A DNA stretch of 64,000 nt from Acidobacteriota bacterium. GTDB taxonomy: Bacteria > Acidobacteriota > Terriglobia > Terriglobales > Acidobacteriaceae. Below are positions 18,639-27,793 of the stretch, piece by piece. Where the stretch lies: contig JAFDVW010000019.1 in the NCBI GenBank assembly GCA_018268755.1, forward strand, positions 26,348 to 90,347, given 5' to 3'. The position numbers were made by a program, and so were the translations under genes. Position 1 is the stretch's first letter; every line of letters begins with the position of its first letter. The notes beneath the pieces are model-generated. The model worked only from the letters and a program-made list of their open reading frames with translations, was not told the DNA's origin and made no database searches.

Positions 18639-18796
18639 GCGAGGGCGCAATTGTAAGACGGCAGCCGGGGGTGTGTCGCATGGATCGCAAAAAATAACTG
18701 ACCGCGGGTCGGAGGTGGTGCGGACCAGGCGACACGGGCAAGACGCCCGCGTCCGCACAGTCTCTGGGGTAGAATCGTCCATCTCCGACCATTCCT

Positions 18797-20140
18797 ATGG
18801 CCACTCCTGACGCGGTAAGCAAGCACTCCGGCTCCTTGAAGAAAATTTCTCTGCTGCCGTTCGTGGCCGTGCTCTATGCCTACTGCGCGGGAGGACCATT
18901 CGGATTTGAGGCCATGGTCTCGACTTCCGGGCCGGGGATGGCCCTGCTCTTTATTCTGCTGGTGCCCTGGCTGTTCAGCGTCCCGGTGGCGCTGGCCACG
19001 GCGGAGATGGCGACCGCCATGCCGGTGGAAGGTGGGTTCTATCGTTGGACACGGGCGGCCTTCGGCGACTTCTGGGGCTTCCAAAGCGGATGGTGGAACT
19101 GGACGGGCACATTCTTCATGTGGGCTTCCTATGGGACGGTGCTGGCGGACTACGTCTCGCAGGTGTGGCCGATCCGTAATCCGTTCTTGCATTGGGCCAT
19201 CGCATTTGCGTTTTTATTGCTGGTGGCGCTGCTGAATGTGCTGGGCATCCGGCTGGTGGGCCATGTGACGTTGTGGATGGTCGCGCTGCAGATGGTCCCG
19301 GTGGCGATCTTCTGTTATTTAGCGCTGAACCAGGCGCGATTTTCTCCCTTTCAGCCCTGGATGCCACCCGCCAGGCCGTGGCGCGAGGTTTATGGCGTGG
19401 GGCTGGCGCTGGGATTGTGGATTTACTCTGGATACGAACAGCTCTCCACCGTGATCGAGGAGGTAGAGGAACCCCGGCGGAATTTTCCCCGCGGGCTGGC
19501 GCTGGTAGCGCCGCTGGCCATCCTCAGCTTCTTCGTGCCGGTGGCGGCGGGGCTGGCGGCGCTGGGCAACTGGCAAGCCTGGGAGACGGGATACATGGTC
19601 ACAGCGGCGCGCCTGATAGGCGGACATGCGCTGGAGGGGGCCATGTTGGCGGCGGCCGTGCTGTGCACATTCGTGTTACTCGATAGCACCGTACTCTCGG
19701 TGTCGCGGGTGCCCTTCGCCATGGCGGAAGATGGATATCTGCACGGCGCGCTGGCCAAGCTGCATCCGCGCTTTGGCACGCCGGTGCTCGCCATTCTGCT
19801 CTCCACAGCATTCTGCGGCGTGCTCGCCGGGCTCAGTGTCACCCAACTGATCGCGATTTACGCCTGGATGCGTGCGGCCACTTCGGTGTTGACGCTGCTC
19901 TCAGTGTGGCAGCTGCGCCGGACCCATCCGGAGTTGCCGCGCGGATTCCGCGTGCCGGGAGGAACGTGGGGGATGGCCAGCGTGGTAGTGGTCCCTACCT
20001 TGCTGTTTGGCTGGGCGCTGGTGAACAGCGACCGATCGGCGCGGTTATGGGGTCCGTTGTGCCTGGCGCTGGGGCCGGTGGCGTATGGAGTGCTGAAGAA
20101 GACTTTTCATCGCCGCGCCACCATTCGGCCAAGCTCCTAA
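18797..20140 (+). CDS. APC-superfamily amino acid/amine permease
   Basis: This 447-residue integral membrane protein has about twelve hydrophobic segments and the APC signature near the N-terminus (FVAVLYAYCAGGPFGFEAMVSTSGPG), followed by MATAMPVEGGFYRWTRAAFGDFWGF in pieces typical of the LAT/APC branch. It should move an amino acid or related amine across the cytoplasmic membrane. The gene is divergent from a Rieske oxygenase gene. The shared 158-base region contains a degenerate family A element (about 18728-18755). Substrate is not known; a methylated amine or betaine would fit the neighbour. Confidence 0.88.
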   Translation: MATPDAVSKHSGSLKKISLLPFVAVLYAYCAGGPFGFEAMVSTSGPGMALLFILLVPWLFSVPVALATAEMATAMPVEGGFYRWTRAAFGDFWGFQSGWWNWTGTFFMWASYGTVLADYVSQVWPIRNPFLHWAIAFAFLLLVALLNVLGIRLVGHVTLWMVALQMVPVAIFCYLALNQARFSPFQPWMPPARPWREVYGVGLALGLWIYSGYEQLSTVIEEVEEPRRNFPRGLALVAPLAILSFFVPVAAGLAALGNWQAWETGYMVTAARLIGGHALEGAMLAAAVLCTFVLLDSTVLSVSRVPFAMAEDGYLHGALAKLHPRFGTPVLAILLSTAFCGVLAGLSVTQLIAIYAWMRAATSVLTLLSVWQLRRTHPELPRGFRVPGGTWGMASVVVVPTLLFGWALVNSDRSARLWGPLCLALGPVAYGVLKKTFHRRATIRPSS

Positions 20141-20509
20141 GAGAGAGTTGCAAGAAGAGGCCGGAGATACGTTCTTCCTGTGCGGGCGAAAGGGCGTAGC
20201 GGCTACGGGGAAGGAGCGGCATGCTGAAGGGGGAAAGGCGTCTCGCGCAGCTGTTCCAAAGTGACACAAGTTGTCAGGGTTGAGACAAAAAGTGGCAGGA
20301 ATACCGGTTTTTGACCCGGCGCGGGCAGACCGGGAAGTGACCAAAGAGAGGCTAAGTCCTGAAAATAAAGTGGGTAGGAGGGGATGTCCGATCACTTTGG
20401 TAACTTCAGAATTTGGCGCGTAAAATGCGAATATACTCGCGGCTGGTCGATGAAGGCCAGGACATTGAATTCACAGATTTCCCAGAAGAGGGAAAAGAGG
20501 AAAAACGAG
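20141..20509. other. Gene-free 369-base region upstream of the first pilin gene
   Basis: No gene or repeat family member is recognisable. It includes the leader of the first pilin gene, ending with AGAGGAAAAACGAG just before ATG 20510, a good ribosome binding site. I looked for a sigma-54 GG-N10-GC promoter, common for pilins, and found no convincing match. Confidence 0.5.
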
Positions 20510-21022
20510 ATGCGGAAACAGAAGGGTTTCTCACTGATTGAGCTGCTGATTGTGGTCGCGATCATCCTGATCATCGCCGCCATTGCCATTCCGAACTTGC
20601 TGCGTGCGCGTATTGCTGCCAACGAATCGTCCGCCGCGGCTTCGGTGCGTACCATTTCCACAGCCGAACTGACCTATGCCACCTCGTATCCGACGGTTGG
20701 ATATGCGGCCGCTTTGACGAACCTTGGGCCGGCGAGCAGCGCGGCTTGCACTTCGCCCAGCGAAACCAACGCTTGCATTATCGACTACACCCTGTCGAAC
20801 TCCGGCACGCTGGCGAAGAGCGGTTATAAGTTCACCGCGACGCCCAGCGGCGGCACCCCGAAAGATCAGTTCACCGTGGATGCCCAGCCTGCCACTCTGA
20901 ACACCACTGGCGTGAAGGAATTCTGCGCGGTGGAAGACAACGTTGTGCGCTTCCTGACCCCGTCGGCCGGCACCTTGAATGCCCATGACACCTGCGCCGC
21001 GACCACGGCGATCGGGAACTAA
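20510..21022 (+). CDS. pilA: Type IV pilin (major pilin candidate)
   Basis: This 170-residue prepilin begins MRKQKGFSLIELLIVVAIIL: a short basic leader, the prepilin peptidase site between Gly6 and Phe7, Glu at mature position 5 and a long hydrophobic helix. The globular part has four cysteines (ACTSPSETNAC, EFCAVEDN, HDTCAATT), likely forming disulfides. ATG 20510 has a strong ribosome binding site (AGAGGA) and gives the expected short leader. An intrinsic terminator follows at 21063-21100. A second pilin gene with a very similar helix lies 270 bases downstream. Pilus machinery genes are at 26.5-33 kb. Confidence 0.93.
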   Translation: MRKQKGFSLIELLIVVAIILIIAAIAIPNLLRARIAANESSAAASVRTISTAELTYATSYPTVGYAAALTNLGPASSAACTSPSETNACIIDYTLSNSGTLAKSGYKFTATPSGGTPKDQFTVDAQPATLNTTGVKEFCAVEDNVVRFLTPSAGTLNAHDTCAATTAIGN

Positions 21023-21062
21023 TTAAAAGTTGGCGAAGTACCTGGGGGAGGGTACAAGCCAG

Positions 21063-21100
21063 GGGAGCAGCAGGGCAACCTGCTGCTCCCTTTAGCTTTT
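21063..21100 (+). terminator. Rho-independent terminator after the first pilin gene
   Basis: A perfect 12-bp stem, GGGAGCAGCAGG (21063-21074) and CCTGCTGCTCCC (21079-21090), closes a GCAA loop and is followed by TTTAGCTTTT. The stable loop and T-rich tail fit a strong terminator that isolates the first pilin transcript. Confidence 0.88.
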
Positions 21101-21291
21101 GTGTAATAAAGCAGGGGTCCCGCGGGGCCAGAAATGGCAAAACGCGGTTAGCGGCTTGACAGATTCTGTAATTCAGATCGGGAAGAGCATGGGGGAGGCG
21201 GGAAGCGAGTTGTATCTCTTTCACAACAAGTTACTTATGCCCCCAAGAAAGCGGAGAATTTGGCGATCGAATTGCAACATCCAAAACTGAG

Positions 21292-21831
21292 ATGCGCAAC
21301 CATACTTCAAATCGAACCCGAGCTGCGCTCAGCCAAGAAGCGGGCTTTTCGCTGATTGAACTGCTGATCGTCGTAGCCATTATCTTGATCATTGCGGCGA
21401 TTGCGATTCCCAGCCTGCTGCGGAGCCGGATTGCCGCCAATGAAGCGTCCGCGGCCAGCGCGGTGCGGACCATCACCTCGGCGCAATATGCCTATAACGC
21501 GGCCTATCCCACCATGGGGTTTGCCCCTGACCTGGCGAGCCTGGGTGGAGCGGGTGTGCCTTGCGTGCCCAGTGTCACCGCAGCTTGCATTCTGGACCCA
21601 TCGCTGGCGAGCGGGCAACGCAGTGGCTATAACTTTCTGGCGGGAGGATTTGCTTCCGGGGGTGGATTGAATACCTCGTTCGTCTCATCCTCGGCCCCGT
21701 CCAATTATGGGATCACCGGCGTGCGGAAGTTCTGCATGCTGGCCGACGGCTCGCTGCACATTCATCCGGGTAGCGATACCACGCCGGCGCCGGACGTCAG
21801 TACCTGCGTAAGCTATCCCATCGCGCAGTAG
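21292..21831 (+). CDS. Second type IV pilin-like protein
   Basis: This 179-residue prepilin has a longer leader (about 18 residues) ending in EAGFSLIEL, with cleavage expected between Gly and Phe and Glu at mature position 5. The helix FSLIELLIVVAIILIIAA is the same as in the upstream pilin, while the globular domains differ. It has cysteines in VPCVPSVTAAC, KFCMLAD and DVSTCVS, spaced much like those of the first pilin. The two probably arose by duplication. It may be an alternative or minor pilin. A terminator follows at 21856-21889. Confidence 0.9.
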   Translation: MRNHTSNRTRAALSQEAGFSLIELLIVVAIILIIAAIAIPSLLRSRIAANEASAASAVRTITSAQYAYNAAYPTMGFAPDLASLGGAGVPCVPSVTAACILDPSLASGQRSGYNFLAGGFASGGGLNTSFVSSSAPSNYGITGVRKFCMLADGSLHIHPGSDTTPAPDVSTCVSYPIAQ

Positions 21832-21855
21832 CGCAGATTCCATCTTCTGTGCCGA

Positions 21856-21889
21856 GGCGTCGCGGAAAATCCGCGACGCCTTTGCCTTT
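21856..21889 (+). terminator. Rho-independent terminator after the second pilin gene
   Basis: An 11-bp perfect stem, GGCGTCGCGGA (21856-21866) and TCCGCGACGCC (21870-21880), with an AAA loop, is followed by TTTGCCTTT. Confidence 0.85.
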
Positions 21890-21984
21890 GCCTGGAACAA
21901 ACTTTGGTAAGAGTCTCCCGCCCGCAAGAGGTCACCACCCCGAGGGCCCTCCGCTTATAATTTTTCCCGGGACGTGCAGCGAAC

Positions 21985-22926
21985 ATGCCAGCGATCGAAA
22001 TCCTGGGTCTGGAAAAAACCTACCACGTGGGCTTCTGGCGCAAGCAGGCCAAACGCGCCTTGCATCCCTTGCAGCTCACGGTGGCAGAGGGGGAGATTTT
22101 CGGCTTTCTAGGACCCAACGGGGCCGGCAAGACCACGACCATCAAGATGCTGATGGGGCTGGTCTTCCCTTCCGGAGGCACGGCGCGGGTGCTGGGAGGA
22201 TCCATCAGCGACCCGGCGGTACGGGCGCAAGTCGGGTTCCTGCCGGAACAACCTTACTTCTATGACTACCTGACCGCACGCGAGTTGCTGGAGTATTACG
22301 GTCAACTCTCCGGGATACCGGGGCAGGAGCGCCGGCAAAAAGTAAAGGCGATGCTGGAGCGGGTGGGATTGGGGGAGGCGGGGAATGTGCAGCTGCGCAA
22401 GTTCTCCAAGGGCATGCTGCAGCGGGTGGGGATTGCGCAGGCCATTCTGCATGATCCGAAAATCGTGATTTTCGACGAGCCGATGTCCGGCCTGGACCCC
22501 ATGGGACGGCGCGAGGTGCGCGACCTGATTGAGCAACTCAAGCAGGAAGGCAAGACGGTATTTTTTTCCACCCACATATTGTCGGACGCGGAGGCGCTGT
22601 GCGACCGGGTGGCGATCCTGCATCAAGGCCAGTTACGGGGAGTGGGAGCGGTGGCCGAATTGACGGCAAACGTGCAGGGGAAAATTGAATTGATCTGGAG
22701 CGGGACCACGGCTCCGGCCGCGCTGAAGGCGATTTCCGCCGAGCTGCACGTCAGCGGAGACACCGTGCGGGCCGTGCTGGCGGAGGACCGGCAGGAAAGC
22801 GCGCTGGACATCCTGAAGCAAAGCGGGCTGCGGCTGATTTCTCTGACTCCGGTGCGCTCCTCGCTGGAAGACTACTTTGTCTCCCAGGTGGGACCGGACA
22901 AGATATCGGCGGGGGCAGGGTCATGA
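21985..22926 (+). CDS. ABC transporter ATP-binding protein
   Basis: This 313-residue protein shows Walker [15 protein letters not shown] (about residues 46-59), the Q-loop segment [13 protein letters not shown], signature [14 protein letters not shown], Walker [15 protein letters not shown] and the H-loop FFSTHILSD. It belongs to the ABC-2 type exporter group related to NosF/GldA proteins. The next gene, a membrane permease, overlaps by four bases (ATGA at 22923), so the two form one transporter. A third gene overlaps the permease in turn. Substrate is unknown. Confidence 0.95.
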   Translation: MPAIEILGLEKTYHVGFWRKQAKRALHPLQLTVAEGEIFGFLGPNGAGKTTTIKMLMGLVFPSGGTARVLGGSISDPAVRAQVGFLPEQPYFYDYLTARELLEYYGQLSGIPGQERRQKVKAMLERVGLGEAGNVQLRKFSKGMLQRVGIAQAILHDPKIVIFDEPMSGLDPMGRREVRDLIEQLKQEGKTVFFSTHILSDAEALCDRVAILHQGQLRGVGAVAELTANVQGKIELIWSGTTAPAALKAISAELHVSGDTVRAVLAEDRQESALDILKQSGLRLISLTPVRSSLEDYFVSQVGPDKISAGAGS

Positions 22927-23699
22927 ATCGCAGGGTGCTTCACATTGCGCGCAATACGTTCCGGGAGGCGGTGCGCGACCGCGTGCTGTACAACCTGATC
23001 GCGTTCGCACTGCTGATGTCAGGCGCGGCCATCCTGGTGGGACAGATATCCATCGACATCGAGCGGCTGGTGGTGATCAACCTGGGGCTGACCGCAGTGT
23101 CGTTGTTCGGCGTGGTAATCGCCATTTTTATCGGCATCGGGCTGGTATCGAAGGAGATCGACCGGCGCACGCTGTACACGATCCTGACCCGGCCGGTGCG
23201 GCGCTGGGAATTCATTACCGGCAAGTTCTTTGGGTTGGCAGGGACCCTGCTGGTGAACACGCTGTGCATGGCAGTCGGCGTATTCGCGGCCCTGCTCTAT
23301 GTGTCGCACCGGTTCCAGCGGGCGGATGGCTGGGTGCTGGTGGCGCTGTATTTCATTGTGCTGCAGTTCCTGATTATCACGGCGCTGGCGCTGCTGTTCT
23401 CGGCCTTCTCCACCCCGCTGATGTCGGCGGTCTTTGCCTTCGCTCTGTTTGTGGTGGGATGTTTCTCGGAAGATTTGCGCGGCTTCGCCGCCATGGCGCA
23501 CGGCGCCGAGAAATGGCTGGCCACGGCGGCGGCCTACGTGATCCCAAATTTCTCGGCCCTGAACGTGATTACCTCGGTGGCGCATGGGCAGCCGGTAAGC
23601 GGACAACTGGTGCTCTACAACACCATCTATGCGCTGATCTATGTGCTGATGGCGCTGAGTGGAGCGGTATTAATCTTCGAGCGGCGCAATTTGAAATGA
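22923..23699 (+). CDS. ABC-2 type transporter permease
   Basis: This 258-residue protein has six predicted membrane segments, beginning with an N-terminal NTFREAVRDRVLYNLIAFALLM pattern (given here as NTFREAVRDRVLYN) typical of NosY/ABC-2 permeases, and the loop GLVSKEIDRRTLYTILTRP. It is translationally coupled to the ATPase gene upstream (ATGA overlap) and to the TPR protein gene downstream (ATG 23696 overlaps its stop). The trio is likely one operon producing an exporter and an associated membrane-anchored protein. Confidence 0.92.
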   Translation: MNRRVLHIARNTFREAVRDRVLYNLIAFALLMSGAAILVGQISIDIERLVVINLGLTAVSLFGVVIAIFIGIGLVSKEIDRRTLYTILTRPVRRWEFITGKFFGLAGTLLVNTLCMAVGVFAALLYVSHRFQRADGWVLVALYFIVLQFLIITALALLFSAFSTPLMSAVFAFALFVVGCFSEDLRGFAAMAHGAEKWLATAAAYVIPNFSALNVITSVAHGQPVSGQLVLYNTIYALIYVLMALSGAVLIFERRNLK

Positions 23700-24625
23700 A
23701 GGCCTCGGGCAAAGTCACGATCGTGGCGGGCCTGCTGCTTCTGGGCAGCCTGGCCGGATCGGTAGTGCTGCTGCGCAAGATCGACCGCATGCGCAGCCAC
23801 GCATCCCTGGAAGAAGTGCTTTATATTTCCTCCCCCAAGGCCTTGAAGCGGTTAAGCCTGGGGTACGACGGCCTGCTGGCGGACATTTACTGGACGCGCG
23901 CCGTGCAATATTTCGGGGCCACGCACAGCCAGGGATCGGAGCACTACGAACTGCTGGCGCCGCTGCTCGAGATCACCACCACCCTGGACCCACATCTTCT
24001 GGTGGCCTATGAATATGGGGCCAACTTCATGGCGGCAAAACGTCCCAATGGGGCGGGCCAGCCCGAGGAGGCGGCCAAACTGGTAGAGCGCGGGATCGAA
24101 AGCAATCCCCACGAGTGGCGCCTTTACTACAACCTGGGATTCATCTACTACATGGAGCTGAAAGACTATCCCAAGGCGGCCGCGGCCTTTTCCCAGGGAT
24201 CGCAAGTGTCGAACGCGCACCCCTTTCTGAAAGTCCTGGCCGCCCAGATGGCGCAACATGCCGGGGACGCAGAGATGGCGCGCATGTTGTGGACCACGAC
24301 GTATGAATCGACACAGGACCATATGATTCGGGCCAATGCCCTGGCGCATCTGCGGGCCTTGCGGGTAGACCAGGACATTACCGCGATGGAAGAACGGATC
24401 GAGATGTACCAGAAGCGGACGGGAAAACTGCCGGAGTCGTTTGCCGATTTGATCCAGTCCGGGCTGCTGCCGGGCGTGCCGCTGGATCCGCTGGGACATG
24501 CCTACAAGCTCATGGATGATGGGCGAGTAGAAGTACGCACACCGGATGATCTTCCTTTCATTGAAAAAGGCAAGCCTTTGGGCTATGTGCCACCCAAGGT
24601 GCCGAAGTTCCTGCCGTCGGACTAG
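23696..24625 (+). CDS. Membrane-anchored TPR-like protein coupled to the ABC exporter
   Basis: This 309-residue protein starts at ATG 23696, overlapping the permease stop. It has one N-terminal membrane segment (VTIVAGLLLLGSLAGSVVLL) and then helical repeats of TPR type, for example ESNPHEWRLYYNLGFIYYME and KDYPKAAAAFSQGSQ. The C-terminal part contains RTGKLPESFADLIQSGLLPG and DPLGHAYKL, which resembles the pseudopilin-like segments seen in type II secretion proteins. No enzyme motif is visible. It probably scaffolds or assists the coupled transporter. Confidence 0.8.
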   Translation: MKASGKVTIVAGLLLLGSLAGSVVLLRKIDRMRSHASLEEVLYISSPKALKRLSLGYDGLLADIYWTRAVQYFGATHSQGSEHYELLAPLLEITTTLDPHLLVAYEYGANFMAAKRPNGAGQPEEAAKLVERGIESNPHEWRLYYNLGFIYYMELKDYPKAAAAFSQGSQVSNAHPFLKVLAAQMAQHAGDAEMARMLWTTTYESTQDHMIRANALAHLRALRVDQDITAMEERIEMYQKRTGKLPESFADLIQSGLLPGVPLDPLGHAYKLMDDGRVEVRTPDDLPFIEKGKPLGYVPPKVPKFLPSD

Positions 24626-24691
24626 AGGACAAGCCATGGCGGAGAGCTCCGTGAGGCCCTAGGCTCTTGCCGGGCATTAGTGCTTGCAGGC

Positions 24692-24766
24692 CACGCGCGG
24701 GCGAGACGCCCGCGCCCACAGGGGCCAGCGCCCACACAGGCCTTGCGGGCAAGAGTGCCCACAGCA
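24692..24766. repeat. Family A repeat just upstream of the methyltransferase gene
   Basis: A CGCGGGCGAGACGCCCGCGCCCACA element is followed by shorter GGGCAAGAGTGCCC-type inverted sequence. An in-frame upstream ATG at 24667 would translate this repeat, as happens in the synthetase gene at 1377, but the conserved part of the protein starts after it. Confidence 0.7.
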
Positions 24767-24783
24767 CAGGGGCCTGCTTTACC

Positions 24784-25569
24784 ATGGAGAGGATGCCGCA
24801 AGAACCGGACCTGGGAAAACATATTGGGGAGTGGTGGAAGGAAAACTGCGCGCGCGCGGGATTCTGGCCCACCCTGCGCGTGTTGCTGCACATTTTTTGG
24901 CAGTTTGCGCGGGATTCGATGCCGTCGCGGCGGCGGCGCCGCTATGGCGACATGGATTTCGACTGGGACTTCCGCGTGGACACGACCAGCGCCACCGTCT
25001 CCTGGCGCGACCGGTTGCTGGGCGAGTTCCATTCCGCCTACCAGCCGACCGAGCCGGAAGCCTTTCACGCCATGCTCTCGGCAGTGGACCTCGACCTGAG
25101 CAGGCTCACGTTTCTGGATCTCGGTTCGGGCAAGGGACGGACATTGCTGATGGCGGCCGATTATCCCTTCCGGCGGGTAATGGGAGTGGAGTTGCTGCCG
25201 GCGCTGCATCGCATTGCGCAGGAGAACATCGAAAAATATCAGGCCGAGTCGCAGAAGTGCTTCACCCTGGAAGCGATCTGCTGCGATGCGCGGGAGTTTG
25301 TCTTTCCTCCCGAGCCGCTGCTGGTCTACCTGTTCAATCCCTTGCCGGAGTTGGCGCTGCGCAAGGTGGTGGCCAACCTGGAACGGTCTCTGGCGGAGCA
25401 TCCGCGGGCGGTGTGTGTGCTGTACCACAATGCCCTGCTGGAGCATGTGGTGGCGGAAAGCAAGCTGCTGCACAAGGCCGTAGATGCGGAGAACTATGCG
25501 CTGTATGTCACGGACGGCCCAGCGGCGCAGGACCGCATGGCCGCGAGCCGACAATCGCAGGCAAAGTGA
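24784..25569 (+). CDS. Class I SAM-dependent methyltransferase
   Basis: This 261-residue protein has the SAM-binding motif I FLDLGSGKGRTLLMAA (about residues 113-128), an acidic end of strand 2 in VMGVELLPALH and a motif II-like CDAREFVFPPEPLLVYLFNP. The start is set at ATG 24784 (MERMPQEPDLGKHIGEW), after a family A repeat; the longer frame from 24667 would add 39 residues of repeat translation. A basic patch RRRRRYGDMDFDWDF precedes the fold. Substrate is unknown. It sits between the exporter operon and lolA. Confidence 0.85.
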   Translation: MERMPQEPDLGKHIGEWWKENCARAGFWPTLRVLLHIFWQFARDSMPSRRRRRYGDMDFDWDFRVDTTSATVSWRDRLLGEFHSAYQPTEPEAFHAMLSAVDLDLSRLTFLDLGSGKGRTLLMAADYPFRRVMGVELLPALHRIAQENIEKYQAESQKCFTLEAICCDAREFVFPPEPLLVYLFNPLPELALRKVVANLERSLAEHPRAVCVLYHNALLEHVVAESKLLHKAVDAENYALYVTDGPAAQDRMAASRQSQAK

Positions 25570-25684
25570 GCGGATTGCCGACCCGCGAGCTGGTCCGGGG
25601 ATGCACAATCGGGGTCCCGCGGGGTGGGAAAGCGGCTTACAATAAATAAGGTCTCAAATCCCAATTTCGGGGCAAGCGATTCGC

Positions 25685-26362
25685 GTGCGCAGACAATACT
25701 TCCCTATCCTGGTCGCCGTTTGGGCGCTGCTCTTCTGGACGGTCGCGGTGTCCAAAGTAGAAGCGGACGTCGATGTGCACGCCATCGCACAAAAGGTAGA
25801 TGAACATTACAACCGGCTACGCTCCCTGCAGGTGGACTTTACCGAGGTGTACCGGGGGGCGGGTATGGCGCGGACGGAGTCGGGGACGCTGTGGCTAAAA
25901 AAACCCGGCAAGATGCGCTGGGAGTATCGTTCTCCCCGAGAGAAGCTTTTTATCAGCGATGGCAAGGATGCCTGGTTTTATGTGCCGGAAGACCGGCAGG
26001 CGCGACGAACGCCGGTGAAGCAGCTCGACGACCTTCGTTCTCCACTTGCATTCTTGCTGGGCAAGACCAAGCTGGAAAAGGAGTTAGAGGGACTTTCGCT
26101 GGCCCCTGACATGGCCCCGGCGCAGGCCGGAAACGTAGTGTTGCGGGGGGTCCCGAAGGCCATGAAGGACCGGGTAAGCCAAGTGGTTCTGGAGGTGACC
26201 GACAGCGGACTGCTGGCGCGCATCCTAATTGAAGAGGCGGAGGGCACGACGACCGAGTACCGCTTCCTCAATGCCCGGGAGAACGCGCCCGCTGCGGATC
26301 AGATCTTTCGCTTTGTTCCCCCGGCGGGCGTGGAAGTGCTGGCAGGAGAGCTGACGCCGTAG
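25685..26362 (+). CDS. lolA: LolA-type outer-membrane lipoprotein carrier
   Basis: This 225-residue protein starts at GTG 25685 and has a signal peptide (MRRQYFPILVAVWALLFW then AVSKVEAD). The mature part matches LolA: HYNRLRSLQVDFTEVY, GTLWLKKPGKMRWEY, FISDGKDAWFYVPEDRQ and SPLAFLLGKTKL. LolA carries lipoproteins across the periplasm from LolCDE to LolB, so a two-membrane envelope is implied. The pilus operon begins 186 bases downstream in the same direction. Confidence 0.9.
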   Translation: MRRQYFPILVAVWALLFWTVAVSKVEADVDVHAIAQKVDEHYNRLRSLQVDFTEVYRGAGMARTESGTLWLKKPGKMRWEYRSPREKLFISDGKDAWFYVPEDRQARRTPVKQLDDLRSPLAFLLGKTKLEKELEGLSLAPDMAPAQAGNVVLRGVPKAMKDRVSQVVLEVTDSGLLARILIEEAEGTTTEYRFLNARENAPAADQIFRFVPPAGVEVLAGELTP

Positions 26363-26548
26363 CGCTCGGTAGCAACTTGAAGAAAAGCATGCAATTGATA
26401 GATTTAAAGCTTGTTACAGGCCAGATAAGGATCGGATGGGATATTTTCGCGCGCAGGTTACCGGCGATATGCCGGGAGGAAGGCAAAGGCACGGATTAAC
26501 AATGAGTTAATGTCGCTGGATGCTACACTTGGCTAAACTGGGCATTTT

Positions 26549-27748
26549 ATGGCGGAATTCGTCGTAAAAATCGCGGATGAACAGGGCCACCTGCAACATC
26601 AGGTGGAGCACGGATACTCGGAAGCGGAAGTCCGCGAGCGGTTTGTGCAGCAGGGGTTTCTGGTTTACTCGGTGAAGCCGCAGGGCTTGTTAAGCGGGGG
26701 AGCGGTACGGCGGCGCAAGCTACGGCAAAGCCAGTTTCTGATTTTCAACCAGCAATTTCTGACCCTGATCAAGGCCGGCCTGCCCATCTTGAATTCGCTC
26801 GATCTGCTGATCAAGCGACAGAAGGACGCCAACCTGAAGGGCCTGCTGGAAAATGTGCGCGACCGGGTGAAGAGCGGCGAACTGCTCTCCGACTCCTTCG
26901 CAGCGCAGCGGGTGTTCCCCAAGCTCTACACCACGACCCTGCTGGCGGGGGAAAAAAGCGGCAACATCGAGGAAGTGCTGAGCCGGTATATCGCCTTCCA
27001 GCGCATGGCGCTGACCTTCAAAAAGAAGCTGGCGGTCTCGCTGGTGTATCCCACGCTGCTGGTATGTGTGGTCAGCGTGATGTTCATGTTTTTGATCACC
27101 TACGTGGTGCCGCAGTTTGCCAAGCTGTTTGACAATCTGGGCGGGCAACTGCCGTGGATCACCACGGTCATGCTGTCGATCGGGCTGGGAGCGCAGAAAT
27201 ACGCGCCGCTGGTGGTGATTGGATTGGCCGTGCTGGCGGTGGCCGCGTGGCGCTGGAAAAGCACCGACCAGGGTGCGGAAAAAATTGACGGATTTCTTTT
27301 GTCGCTGCCCATGTTGGGCGACATCTGGCTGAAATATCAGGTGGCGAATTTTTCCCGCATGCTTTCGACCCTGCTGGCGGGCGGCTTGCCGCTGGTGCCC
27401 TCGCTGGAAACTGCCGGGGCCTCCATGGGGAGCCGGCGGGTGCTGAACGCCATCGCGGAAAGCACGGTGCGGGTGCGCGAGGGCCAGCCGCTGGCCAAGA
27501 GCCTGGAACAGCAGAAGATTTTCCCCGAGCTTTCCGTGGAGATGATTGAAGTCGGCGAATCGACGGGGGCGCTGCCGGCGATGCTGAACTCGGTGGCGGA
27601 GTTTTACGAAGAAGACGTGCAAACGGCGTTGGGCGCGGCCATGGCCCTAATCGAGCCGATGATTCTGATTGTCATGGCGGTGTTTGTAGGCGGCATTTTG
27701 ATTTCTCTTTATATGCCGATCTTTACCCTGGGCTCCAGCATGCACTAG
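26549..27748 (+). CDS. pilC: Type IV pilus/type II secretion inner-membrane platform protein
   Basis: This 399-residue protein has the PilC/GspF layout: an N-terminal cytoplasmic segment (to about 60), two T2SSF domains and three or four membrane segments, with FNQQFLTLIKAGLPILNSLDLL, TTTLLAGEKSGNIEEVLSRY and the repeat version MIEVGESTGALPAMLN. It recruits the assembly ATPase to the pilus base. Order here is platform protein before ATPase, the reverse of many pil operons. The ATPase gene starts 46 bases downstream. Confidence 0.93.
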   Translation: MAEFVVKIADEQGHLQHQVEHGYSEAEVRERFVQQGFLVYSVKPQGLLSGGAVRRRKLRQSQFLIFNQQFLTLIKAGLPILNSLDLLIKRQKDANLKGLLENVRDRVKSGELLSDSFAAQRVFPKLYTTTLLAGEKSGNIEEVLSRYIAFQRMALTFKKKLAVSLVYPTLLVCVVSVMFMFLITYVVPQFAKLFDNLGGQLPWITTVMLSIGLGAQKYAPLVVIGLAVLAVAAWRWKSTDQGAEKIDGFLLSLPMLGDIWLKYQVANFSRMLSTLLAGGLPLVPSLETAGASMGSRRVLNAIAESTVRVREGQPLAKSLEQQKIFPELSVEMIEVGESTGALPAMLNSVAEFYEEDVQTALGAAMALIEPMILIVMAVFVGGILISLYMPIFTLGSSMH

Positions 27749-27793
27749 GAGCGGGTCGGAAGTTGGAAAAACAGGCGGGCTTGGGATTTCAGC

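Noticed and set aside
20270-20320. Sigma-54 promoter upstream of the first pilin
   Set aside because: TGGCAGG is followed by GG rather than GC at the -12 spacing, so the match to GG-N10-GC fails.
24622-25608. 328-residue minus-strand frame opposite the methyltransferase
   Set aside because: The plus strand has a clear SAM-binding motif and operon-like context; the minus frame is Arg/His-rich shadow.
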